This document shows, one piece after another, positions 51,271 to 60,239 of a DNA stretch of 64,000 nucleotides. A model generated the notes under the pieces. That model had not been told where the DNA came from. It saw nothing but the letters and a program-made list of their open reading frames with translations, and searched no databases. Source of the DNA: Ignavibacteriota bacterium (GTDB lineage Bacteria; Bacteroidota; Ignavibacteria; UBA10030; UBA6906); NCBI GenBank assembly GCA_016707525.1, contig JADJHP010000002.1:256501-320500 (forward strand), written 5' to 3'. Position numbers and translations under genes: made by a program. Every line of letters starts with the position of its first letter. The first letter of the stretch is position 1.

Positions 51271-54200
51271 ATGCTGGATTTCTTCAAGAAACTCTTCGGC
51301 AGCAAGCATGAAAAGGACGTGAAACGCCTCACGCCGGTGGTCGACGAGATCACTGCCCTGTTGCCGGCCCTGGCGGAGCTGTCCGACGAACAATTGCGCG
51401 GAAAGACCGATGAATTCCGGGCCCGGATCCATGAGGGGGTCCGGGAACTCGAAGAGAAGATCGCGGAGAAGCGGACTTCCCTTATCGAGATCGAAGACGG
51501 GGCGGAGCGCGAGCGGACCCTGGATGAGATCGGGGAGCTGGAGAAAGAGCGTGACGATGTCACCTCGGACATCCTCGATGAGCTGATCCCCGAAGCGTTC
51601 GCCGTGGTGAAACAGGCCTGCCAGAAGCTCAAGGACCGCCAGTGGAAGTTCGATCTGATGGGGAGTCCGGCCATCTGGGACATGGTCCCGTTCGACGTGC
51701 AGCTCGTCGGTGGCATGGTGCTTCACGAAGGCCGTATCGCGGAAATGGCCACCGGCGAAGGCAAGACCCTCGTCGCCACCATGCCGGTCTACCTGAATGC
51801 CCTGGCCGGGCGCGGTGTGCATCTAGTGACCGTGAACGACTACCTTGCCAAGCGCGACAGCGTGTGGATGGGGCAGCTGTATGAGTTCCTGGGCCTGACC
51901 GTTGGTTGCATCCAGAACACGATGGACAGCGCGCAGCGCCGGCGCGAGTACGGCTGCGATATCACCTACGGCACCAACAACGAGTTCGGGTTCGACTATC
52001 TGCGCGACAATATGGTGGTCGACAAGATCGACCTCGTGCAGCGCGAGCACTACTATGCGATCGTGGATGAGGTCGACTCCGTCCTCATCGACGAGGCCCG
52101 GACACCGCTCATCATCAGCGGCCCGACCAAGAGCGAGGACCATAAGTTCAATGAGATGAAGCCGTCGGTGGAGCGGATCGTCAACGCGCAAAAGACCTAC
52201 ATCTCCAGGATCGTTGCGGAGGCCGAAAAACTCCTGGCCGATGGCAAGGAGGAAGAGGCCGGTGTCCTGTTGCTGCGCGCTTCCCGCGGACTGCCGAAGC
52301 ATCCGCGTGTGCTGAAGGTCCTCGGTGAGCCCTCCTCGAAGAAGCTGGTCCAGCAGACGGAGACCGAATACCTCCGCGACCAATCGCGCCGGATGCACGA
52401 GATCGATGACGAACTGTTTTACGCCATCGACGAGAAGAACCATCAGATCAACATGACCGAGAAGGGCCGGGAGTACCTGACCCCGATCGTCGGTGACAAG
52501 GATTTCTTCGTGCTGCCTGACCTCGGGACGGAGTTCAGCATGCTGGAGACGGACACTGCGCTCACGCCTGATGACGTGCGCCAGAAGAAGGATGAATTGA
52601 ACCTGCTGTACGCGGAGCGGAGCGACCGGATCCATACCGTGACCCAGCTCCTGCGGGCATACTCGCTCTATGAGAAGGATGACGAGTACGTCGTCAGTGA
52701 TGACGGCAAGGTCCAGATCGTCGATGAATTCACGGGACGCCTCCTGCCGGGCCGCCGGTATTCGGATGGGCTCCATCAGGCGATCGAGGCGAAGGAGGGG
52801 GTGAAGGTCGAACGCGACATGCAGACGCTTGCGACGATCACCCTGCAGAATTACTTCCGCCTGTACAAGAAGCTTGCGGGCATGACCGGCACCGCGGAGA
52901 CCGAAGCCGGCGAATTCTTCGACATCTATAAGCTGGATGTGGTGGTCGTCCCGACCAACCGTCCGATGGTGCGTGCCGATATGGACGACTTCGTCTACAA
53001 GACGAAGCGCGAGAAGTACAATGCCCTCATCGAGGAGATCGAGAAGATGCGGGCGCTGAACCGGCCTGTGCTGGTGGGCACGACGAGCGTTGATGTGTCG
53101 GAGACCATCAGCCGCATGCTCAAGCGGAAAGGGATGTCGCATAACGTCCTGAATGCCAAGCACCACCAGCGGGAAGCGGAGATCGTGGCCCACGCCGGGT
53201 TGCCGGGCATGGTCACCATCGCCACGAACATGGCCGGCCGCGGTACCGATATCAAGCTCGGCCCGGGTGTCCGTGATGCCGGCGGATTGCATATCATCGG
53301 TACCGAGCGGCATGAGGCACGACGCATCGACCGTCAGCTCCGTGGCCGGTCCGGCCGTCAGGGCGACCCCGGTTCCTCGCAGTTCTTCCTCTCGCTGGAA
53401 GACGACCTGATGCGCCTGTTCGGCAGCGACCGCATCGCCGGGATCATGGAGCGGATGGGGCTGAAAGAGGGCGAGGTGATCCAGCACCGCATGATCACCA
53501 GGTCGGTGGAACGTGCGCAGAAGAAGGTGGAAGAGAACAACTTCGGCATCCGCAAGCGCCTGCTGGAATACGACAACGTCATGAACCAGCAGCGCGAGGT
53601 GATCTATACCCGGCGCCGCAAAGCGCTGGTCGCGGACCGCATCAAGGACGACATCCTCGACCTCGTCGACGATTACGCCCAGCGCCTTGTCGACAAGTAT
53701 TATGCGAACGGCGAAGTCGAGGGCCTCACGGACGACCTCCGGACGACGCTGCTCGTGGAATTGCCGATCGCGCCGCAACGCTGGCAGGAGATCGGGCCGG
53801 ACGGCGTGCGCGGGGAGATCATCAAAGCGGCGACGGAGTTCTACCACCGCAAGGAGGAGAAGCTCGGTCCCGAGATGATGGCGCAGATCGAAAAGATGGT
53901 GGTGCTGCAGGTGATCGATGAGAAGTGGAAGGATCATCTCCGGGAGATGGATGACCTGAAGGAAGGGATCCATTTGCGTGCCTACGGGCAGAAGGACCCG
54001 CTCGTGGAGTACAAGACCGAAGCCTTCCGGATGTTCATGGAACTGATCGAACAGGTGAATGCCGAGACGGTGACGTCGGTCTTCCGGCTCTTCCCGGCGA
54101 ACCAGCAGCAGTTGCCGTTGCGTGGGCCACAGCGCCCGCAGCAGATCCACACCGCGCATGATTCCGCGGATGGGATGGGATTCCGGGCGCACCAGGAAAG

Positions 54201-54348
54201 CGGGCAGGGAGGCGAGATGGCTCCGCAGGCCGACCCCGCATCGCGCGCCGGAAAGCCGCAGCCGATCCAGGTCGGCGACAAGACGGGCCGCAATGACCCC
54301 TGTCCCTGCGGCAGCGGAAAGAAATACAAGCAGTGCCACGGTCGATGA
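51271..54348 (+). CDS. secA: Preprotein translocase ATPase SecA
   Basis: 1025 aa. Walker A MATGEGKTLVAT, Walker B VDEVDSVLIDEARTPL, DEAD-like helicase motifs, MAGRGTDI and HEARRIDRQLRGRSGRQGDPG, the helical scaffold, and a C-terminal zinc tail NDPCPCGSGKKYKQCHGR. It is longer than E. coli SecA (901 aa), with an insert around residues 300-400, as in other Bacteroidota/Chlorobi SecA. ATG 51271 is chosen; upstream codons lie inside the promoter. It is followed by glnB and era in a run with 1-34 bp gaps. Confidence 0.95.
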   Translation: MLDFFKKLFGSKHEKDVKRLTPVVDEITALLPALAELSDEQLRGKTDEFRARIHEGVRELEEKIAEKRTSLIEIEDGAERERTLDEIGELEKERDDVTSDILDELIPEAFAVVKQACQKLKDRQWKFDLMGSPAIWDMVPFDVQLVGGMVLHEGRIAEMATGEGKTLVATMPVYLNALAGRGVHLVTVNDYLAKRDSVWMGQLYEFLGLTVGCIQNTMDSAQRRREYGCDITYGTNNEFGFDYLRDNMVVDKIDLVQREHYYAIVDEVDSVLIDEARTPLIISGPTKSEDHKFNEMKPSVERIVNAQKTYISRIVAEAEKLLADGKEEEAGVLLLRASRGLPKHPRVLKVLGEPSSKKLVQQTETEYLRDQSRRMHEIDDELFYAIDEKNHQINMTEKGREYLTPIVGDKDFFVLPDLGTEFSMLETDTALTPDDVRQKKDELNLLYAERSDRIHTVTQLLRAYSLYEKDDEYVVSDDGKVQIVDEFTGRLLPGRRYSDGLHQAIEAKEGVKVERDMQTLATITLQNYFRLYKKLAGMTGTAETEAGEFFDIYKLDVVVVPTNRPMVRADMDDFVYKTKREKYNALIEEIEKMRALNRPVLVGTTSVDVSETISRMLKRKGMSHNVLNAKHHQREAEIVAHAGLPGMVTIATNMAGRGTDIKLGPGVRDAGGLHIIGTERHEARRIDRQLRGRSGRQGDPGSSQFFLSLEDDLMRLFGSDRIAGIMERMGLKEGEVIQHRMITRSVERAQKKVEENNFGIRKRLLEYDNVMNQQREVIYTRRRKALVADRIKDDILDLVDDYAQRLVDKYYANGEVEGLTDDLRTTLLVELPIAPQRWQEIGPDGVRGEIIKAATEFYHRKEEKLGPEMMAQIEKMVVLQVIDEKWKDHLREMDDLKEGIHLRAYGQKDPLVEYKTEAFRMFMELIEQVNAETVTSVFRLFPANQQQLPLRGPQRPQQIHTAHDSADGMGFRAHQESGQGGEMAPQADPASRAGKPQPIQVGDKTGRNDPCPCGSGKKYKQCHGR

Positions 54349-54382
54349 TCACCAACACCGACAATGTAAAGGATGCATCCGC

Positions 54383-54721
54383 ATGAAGAAGATCGAAGCG
54401 ATCGTCCGGCCGTTCCGTATCGACGACGTCCGTGAGGCCCTGGCCGAGATCGGCGTGAAGGGTATGACCCTGACCGAAGTGAAGGGGTACGGCCGTCAGA
54501 AAGGCCATACGGAGCTCTACCGCGGGTCGGAATACCAGATCGATTTTCTTCCGAAGATCAAGCTCGAGGTCGTGGTGCCGGACCATCTCGAGGCGCAGGT
54601 CGTGGACACGATCGTGCGCACCGCGAAGACCGGGCAGGTGGGTGACGGCAAGATCTTCATCATCAATGTTGAGGATGCGGTCCGGGTCCGCACCGGAGAA
54701 TCCGGCGAGGCCGCACTGTGA
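54383..54721 (+). CDS. glnB: Nitrogen regulatory protein P-II
   Basis: 112 aa. It senses 2-oxoglutarate and ATP/ADP and controls nitrogen metabolism. The T-loop contains Y51 (ELYRGSEYQIDF), the usual uridylylation site. Motifs VKGYGRQKGHTELYRG and TGQVGDGKIFIINVEDAVRVRTGE are complete. AGGA precedes ATG 54383. No amtB is nearby, so it may work with enzymes elsewhere. The stop overlaps the era ATG. Confidence 0.93.
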   Translation: MKKIEAIVRPFRIDDVREALAEIGVKGMTLTEVKGYGRQKGHTELYRGSEYQIDFLPKIKLEVVVPDHLEAQVVDTIVRTAKTGQVGDGKIFIINVEDAVRVRTGESGEAAL

Positions 54722-55680
54722 TGGATGAGAACAGCATGGACGGGGGTGTGGTGGAGGGGAACGATGCCGCGCCGCAGGGCGACCGTCCGTTCCGTGCAGG
54801 ATATGTGACGATCGTGGGCGAACCGAACGTCGGGAAGTCGACCCTGATGAACCGGTTCCTCAATCAGAAGATCTCCATCGTCAGCAGCAAGCCGCAGACC
54901 ACACGGCACCGGATCCTCGGTATCCTCACCGATGATGCCTCCCAGATCGTGTTCCTCGATACGCCGGGGATCATCAAGCCCAAGTATCTGTTGCAGCAGG
55001 CCATGATGCAGTTCGCCACCCGTGCGATCGCGGATGCGGACGTCCTGTTGTTCATGGTGGACGCACTCGATCCGAAGACCGGGGAAGACCTGGCCCACGC
55101 GGAGGCATTCCAGAAACTGCGCGACCTCGCCAGGCCGGTCCTCCTCGTCATCAACAAGGTCGACGCGATCCAGAAGCAGCTGCTGCTGCCGATCATCGAT
55201 TTCTATGCGAAGGCATTCCCCTTCCGGGAGATCTTCCCGGTGTCGGCGTTGACGGGCGAGGCGACCCACGACATCTTGCGCGCCGTGCGTCCGCTCCTCC
55301 CGCAGCATCCCCCGCTGTACCCGCCGGACATCATCAGCGAGCACAGTGAGCGGTTCTTCGCATCGGAGATCATCCGCGAGAAGGTGTTCCTCGGATGCCA
55401 CGAGGAGATCCCCTACGCCACCACGGTGGAGGTGATCGACTTCAAGGAGCGCGAGTACGGGAAGTGGTTCATCGCCGCGGAGATCTACGTCGAACGGGAT
55501 TCACAGAAGGGGATCCTCATCGGCAAGAAAGGGGCGAAGCTGAAGGAGATCGGGGGCCAGGCGCGCCGCGACATCGAGAACTTCATCGGGCATTCCGTCT
55601 TCCTGGACCTGAAGGTGAAGGTGCGGGAGAAGTGGCGGGAAGATGCGTCGTGGCTGAAGCGGCTGGGGTACGGGGAGTAG
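54721..55680 (+). CDS. era: GTPase Era
   Basis: 319 aa, with an N-terminal tail of about 20 extra residues (MDENSMDGGVVEGND). G1 GEPNVGKST, switch and DTPG (G3), NKVD (G4), and SALTG (G5). A KH domain is at the C-terminus (IGKKGAKLKEIGGQARRDIENFIG). It checks 16S rRNA maturation. ATG 54721 overlaps the glnB TGA by one base. The stop is followed 9 bp later by a convergent outer-membrane gene. Confidence 0.95.
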   Translation: MDENSMDGGVVEGNDAAPQGDRPFRAGYVTIVGEPNVGKSTLMNRFLNQKISIVSSKPQTTRHRILGILTDDASQIVFLDTPGIIKPKYLLQQAMMQFATRAIADADVLLFMVDALDPKTGEDLAHAEAFQKLRDLARPVLLVINKVDAIQKQLLLPIIDFYAKAFPFREIFPVSALTGEATHDILRAVRPLLPQHPPLYPPDIISEHSERFFASEIIREKVFLGCHEEIPYATTVEVIDFKEREYGKWFIAAEIYVERDSQKGILIGKKGAKLKEIGGQARRDIENFIGHSVFLDLKVKVREKWREDASWLKRLGYGE

Positions 55681-55689
55681 AAGCCTGTG

Positions 55690-57192
55690 TTACCACCCCA
55701 GCCTTGCCTGTAAAAAGTACGACCTTGCCTGCACGTAGCTGTCGTGGGCATAGGCGCCGTCGATCTGCAACACGCGTCCGAGGTTCACGCCCAACCCCAG
55801 CGTCCACTGGCGATCTGCCATCCCCAGCCGGCCTGCGATCCCCAGCCAGTCCGCTATCGCATGCACCCGGTATTCCGTCCCGACACGAACCCTGTCCAGA
55901 TAGTTGTCGTACCGCTGATCCTGCTTCGCCACATCATGCACATCCAGTGCGACATTCCAGTCGGGGGTGATGGCGTGATGCGCGCCGATGCTCACGATGA
56001 TCGGCATCTGGAGTTCGAACGGCGCATCGACAGTCACCCGCTGCTCATATCCCACCAGCGCGGTATCTCCCGCAGCATTCAGGATGAAGCGCCCGAGGCC
56101 ATCGCGGTCGTAGTCGGTCCCGGACGCCGTGTACGTTGCATTCATGGATGACCGGATCGCACGGATAGGGAGGATGTTCTGTATCGAGATGCCGAGCTCC
56201 GTGCCGGTCCGCGGGAGGCGGTACAGGGCTCCCAGGTCCATCGTGAGGCCGGTGATGTTCTCCGTAAAATCTTTCCGGACCTCGCCCAACAGGTCGTCGA
56301 ACGTGTCCGATGCCACGCGCTTCGTGGAGAAGCGGCGGTTCACGATCTTCAGCGAAGCGCCCACACTCAGGTCCGCGTTCACCTGCATGCCGTATCCGGC
56401 GGTCCCGACGATGTCCATGTAGGACACCGCGAAGGCTTTCGGCATGGCTTCATCGACGATGATCTCTCCTTCAGGGGTGAGTACGGCATCCAGGACGGTG
56501 GAGAGGGCGGCGATGCCGCGCGTGATGGCAACGATATCGTCCAGTGTCGATGGCAGTTGCACGTCGGCCAGTTGTTCCAGGGTGGAGCTCTGAAGGACCT
56601 GGAAGCCGGATTGCAGGTTGCCATAGATCGAGAAGCCCCAGTTCCCGACCTGTGCGGTGACCGAGGGGATGACGAGAACGCCATGGGTCTTCGGACTGCT
56701 GCTCGGGCCGATGACGGTCTCCAGCAGTTCCCGCGGGAAGCGGAGGCTTCCCTGGATCTTGCCGAGCGCGGCAAGGCGCGCACCGTTGGTCGTTGCGGCC
56801 TTGTATTCATCCACGCCGCGCTTCACGTCCTTCAGGAAGAGTGCGTCCTTGAACTCCGCCATGTGGTCCTTCATGAAGAACAGCGCGTCGTAGGTCTCGG
56901 TGGGAAGACTTGCCTGAACGCTCGGGACTTCCAGCGCAAAGCGCTTTCGTGCCAGCAGGGCAGGATTGTACGAGAGGGCGGTGAACGTCGTTCCCACTGC
57001 CACCTGTGCGCGGCCCATACCGATCGCCTTGACGTCCTCCCGGTTCACACCCACGGGCATATTGGTGACAGGAGCCCAGACCGTCCGCGGCTCGAGGACC
57101 ATCGTGCGGCTCTGATAGTAGCCACCCTGCCCGCATGCCAGTGCCGTTATAAGAACTGTGCTCGCCCCCACAGCGAAAAGACCACGTTTCAT
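55690..57192 (-). CDS. TraF-like outer-membrane beta-barrel protein
   Basis: 500 aa. Signal peptide (about 1-22). Sequence patterns such as AVGTTFTALSYNPALLARKR, GMQVNADLSVGASLKIVNRR and TLGLGVNLGRVLQIDGAYAHDSYVQARSYFLQARLGW, with alternating hydrophobic strands and a terminal aromatic, indicate an outer-membrane barrel of the conjugal-transfer TraF (PF13729)/FadL-like type. No conjugation genes are nearby, so the name is structural only. GGAGAAG precedes the ATG. Cargo unknown. Confidence 0.75.
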   Translation of the reverse strand: MKRGLFAVGASTVLITALACGQGGYYQSRTMVLEPRTVWAPVTNMPVGVNREDVKAIGMGRAQVAVGTTFTALSYNPALLARKRFALEVPSVQASLPTETYDALFFMKDHMAEFKDALFLKDVKRGVDEYKAATTNGARLAALGKIQGSLRFPRELLETVIGPSSSPKTHGVLVIPSVTAQVGNWGFSIYGNLQSGFQVLQSSTLEQLADVQLPSTLDDIVAITRGIAALSTVLDAVLTPEGEIIVDEAMPKAFAVSYMDIVGTAGYGMQVNADLSVGASLKIVNRRFSTKRVASDTFDDLLGEVRKDFTENITGLTMDLGALYRLPRTGTELGISIQNILPIRAIRSSMNATYTASGTDYDRDGLGRFILNAAGDTALVGYEQRVTVDAPFELQMPIIVSIGAHHAITPDWNVALDVHDVAKQDQRYDNYLDRVRVGTEYRVHAIADWLGIAGRLGMADRQWTLGLGVNLGRVLQIDGAYAHDSYVQARSYFLQARLGW

Positions 57193-57273
57193 CGCTCTTC
57201 TCCGGTTACTATGTCAACCAGTGAAATTTCTTCCAGAAGGTCAAGGCGCATCCCTTCTTTTTGAAGAAATCGG

Positions 57274-57279
57274 TATATT
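57274..57279 (+). promoter_or_regulatory. Possible leaderless promoter element of the EamA gene
   Basis: TATATT (57274-57279) ends 6 nt before the EamA ATG at 57286, so initiation about 7 nt downstream of the element would fall on the start codon. There is no consensus -35 at 17 bp; the call is weak. Confidence 0.3.
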
Positions 57280-57285
57280 TCTTCT

Positions 57286-58194
57286 ATGAAGAATTCTGAA
57301 CGCGTTATGATCTGGGTCGCTTTCGCGATCATCTCCACTGTGTGGGGCACCACGTGGCTGGCCATCCGCATCGGCCTCGAGACCATTCCGCCGTTCCTCT
57401 CTGCGGGCGTCCGTTGCGTTGTGGCCTCGGTGATACTGTATGGCATCGTGCGTGTCCGTGGCCTCGCTATTCCGCTGACGCCGAGCGCATGGAAGGTGTA
57501 TCTCTCCCTGGGCGTGCTCACGATCGGGATCCCGTTCGCCCTCATTTACTGGGGGCAGCAGTACATCCCGACGGGCCTGAGCAGCATTCTGTTCGGCGCA
57601 TTCCCGTTCTGTGTGGCGGTCCTGTCGCACCTGATGCTCCGCGATGAACCGATGACCGTCAGCAAGGGTGTGGCGATCGCGCTCGGCTTTGCCGGTGTGG
57701 TCATCATCTATTATTCAGAGTCCTCCATCGCGGATACGCGCGCCCTCCTCGGAATGTCGGCGGTGCTCGTCAGCGTCGTCCTTCAGGCGCTGGCCCTTGT
57801 CCTCATCAAGAAGCACGGTGAACCGGTGAGCCCCCTTTCCATGAATTTCGTGGGTATGGCCATGGGCGGGATCATGGTGCTGCTGCTCAGCGTGGCGGTG
57901 GAGGGAGACCGGACGGTGGTCTGGACGACCCGGGCCGTGATCTCCCTGGCGTATCTGACCATCGTGGGCTCGGTGGTGACATTCGTTGCCTACTACTGGC
58001 TCCTGAAGAAGATCGATGCGGTCTATGTGTCGCTGTCGAGTTTCATCAATCCGATCGTTGCCGTCCTGCTCGGTGCCGTTGCCCTCGGGGAACGGCTGCC
58101 GGCAACCGTCTTTTCGGGAGCGGCGATGGTCATGGCGGGATTACTTGTTGCCAACGGGAAAGGGATCTATGCGCGCGTTCGGAAAGACCGGTGA
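57286..58194 (+). CDS. EamA/DMT-family membrane transporter
   Basis: 302 aa, ten transmembrane helices in two five-helix EamA repeats. WGTTWLAIRIGLETIPP in the first and the SVVTFVAYYWLLKKIDAVYVSLSSFINPIVAVLLGAVALGERL block in the second are typical of drug/metabolite exporters such as RhaT/EamA. No ribosome-binding site precedes the ATG. Substrate unknown. The 3' end overlaps the M1 peptidase start region by 26 nt. Confidence 0.87.
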   Translation: MKNSERVMIWVAFAIISTVWGTTWLAIRIGLETIPPFLSAGVRCVVASVILYGIVRVRGLAIPLTPSAWKVYLSLGVLTIGIPFALIYWGQQYIPTGLSSILFGAFPFCVAVLSHLMLRDEPMTVSKGVAIALGFAGVVIIYYSESSIADTRALLGMSAVLVSVVLQALALVLIKKHGEPVSPLSMNFVGMAMGGIMVLLLSVAVEGDRTVVWTTRAVISLAYLTIVGSVVTFVAYYWLLKKIDAVYVSLSSFINPIVAVLLGAVALGERLPATVFSGAAMVMAGLLVANGKGIYARVRKDR

Positions 58195-60200
58195 CCGGTG
58201 GTTGATGCCCCGCATGGGCGTCGCCGCTCTGTGGTTCCTCGCAGCCGGGTCATGGCTGACCACCGTGCCGGTGTGTGCACAGGAGCCCGGGGGCTTCAGC
58301 AAACAACGGCTTGCGCCGTCGGTCGTCTCTCTTGCGGGTGTGGCATGGGATATTGACGCGGTGGATGTGATCCACTATGAACTGAACCTCACGCTGGCGA
58401 TGACCGAAGAATTGATGGGTGGGAATGCCTCCCTCCGTGTCGTTTTGAAGAACATCGCCGGGGGCATGACGGACAGGGTCGTGCTCCACGCCGCCCGGTT
58501 GCAGATCGACTCGGCACGCGTCAATGGAGTGGCGTGTTCGGTCGCGACCGATTCATTTGCGGAGGCGATCGCGCTCATCGCACCCTCCGGTGTGCACTTC
58601 ATGAGCGGTGAAACGCTTGCCGTCAGCATCGGGTACCGCCGCCTTGCCGGCGTGAAGCGGCCCGGAGGTCGGTGGGGGTACTACTACTTCCGGGATTCTC
58701 TCGGCATCCCCGCGCACCTCGGCTACACGATGTCGGAACCGTCGGACGCCCGCTTCTGGATGCCCTGTCACGATGACCCCACCGACAAGGCAACGGCGGA
58801 CATCCGCGTGACCGTGCCGGATGGATACGTGGCAGTGTCGAACGGGAAGCTGCTCGGTACGGATCACCCGGTTGCCGGATTCATCCGCTGGCACTGGCGC
58901 GAGGACCATCTGATCGCTCCGTACCTGATGGCGATCACGGCCTCCCGATTCACGGTATCGTCGATGCCGTTCGTCCGCGCGGCAGGGGACACGATCCCCC
59001 TGCAGTACTATGTCTGGGCACCCGATTCGGTCGAGACCGCCGCATATCTCCCTGTGGTGCACGAAATGACGGCCGGGCTGTCGGAGATTTTTGGCCCGTA
59101 TCCATTCGACAAGTACGGGATGGTGTGTGTCGTACCCTTCAGCTACGGCGGTATGGAGCATCAGTCGATCACCACCATGAACAGGTATCTGAAAACCGAT
59201 GAAAGGGTGGTGGTCCATGAACTTGCTCACCAATGGTGGGGCGATCTGGTGACATGCGCGACGTGGGCCGACATCTGGCTGAACGAAAGCTTTGCCACGT
59301 ACAGCGAGGCCCTCTGGCATGAACTCAAGGGCGGTCCGGACGGACTCCGTTCCTACATGATGAACTCGCTCCAGCATTTCTACTATGGGTCATGGCAGGG
59401 TGCGGTGTACGACCCGGAGGGCAGGGTTCAATCTGTTTGATGACGTGGTGTATAGCAAGGGGGCGTGGATCCTGCACACGCTGCGTGGGGCGGTTGGCGA
59501 TTCCGTGTTCTTCCGCACGCTTCGCGCGTATCGTGCACGGTATGCAGGCAGCAATGCAACCACCGCGCAGTTCCAGGCGGTGGTCGACTCCGTTGCCGGT
59601 TCCTCCACGGCATGGTTCTTCGATGCATGGGTTCATGGTACGGGATGGCCGATCTACAATGTGCGGCGCGGTTGGGCCGGCGATACGCTCAAGGTTACGG
59701 TCAGCCAATTGCAGAGCGCTTCATGGCCGGTGTTTCCGATGTGGCTGCAGCTCCGCATCCGGGGAGGCGGGCATGATACGACCGTCACGGTGTGGAATGA
59801 TGCCCGGTCGGCGACCTATGCATTCCGGCCCGGGTTCGCCGCCGACAGCATCGAGCTCGATCCGCAGGATCGGGTACTCAAGCAGGTGACGTACACCGCG
59901 ACGGCGGTCGAGGAAGTGATGCGGGTGCCGGAGCACATGATGCTCGAGCAGAATTACCCGAATCCTTTCAATGGTACGACGGTCATCCGGTTCTCCGCCG
60001 GCGATGCCGCGGGAGCGCGTGTACGGCTTGTGGTGCACGACGTGCTCGGGCGTGAGGTCGCCGTGCTGTATTCCGGGCATGGCACCATTGGTGAACAACG
60101 CGTGTCGTTCGATGCCTCGCAGTTGGCGAGTGGTGTGTACCTGTACACGCTGCAGGTCGGCGAACGCCGCCATTCGCGTCCCATGCTTCTGATCCGGTAG
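58169..60200 (+). CDS. M1-family aminopeptidase with a type IX sorting domain (frameshifted as read)
   Basis: About 677 aa if repaired. Signal peptide (about 15-38). Zinc site HELAHQWWGDLVTCATWADIWLNESFATY and the substrate motif appears as GGMEH rather than GxMEN. The first frame ends in ...YDPEGRVQSV at 59440, but the +1 frame continues FNLFDDVVYSKGAWILHTLR..., the expected M1 sequence, to 60200, ending in a T9SS domain (LEQNYPNPFNGTTVIRF...). One extra base near 59418-59424 (GGGCAGGG) accounts for this. Start 58169 has AAAGGGA; 58205 is possible. Confidence 0.85.
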
Positions 60201-60239
60201 GCGGGCGCGACGGTGACCACAGGAGCATCAGGACCGGGG

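Noticed and set aside
51823..54339. An 838-aa minus-strand open frame opposite secA
   Set aside because: Same reason: antisense shadow of a highly conserved plus-strand gene.
55690..57192. A conjugation system, from the TraF-like name
   Set aside because: Only this one beta-barrel protein matches; no other transfer gene is present, so the name reflects fold only.
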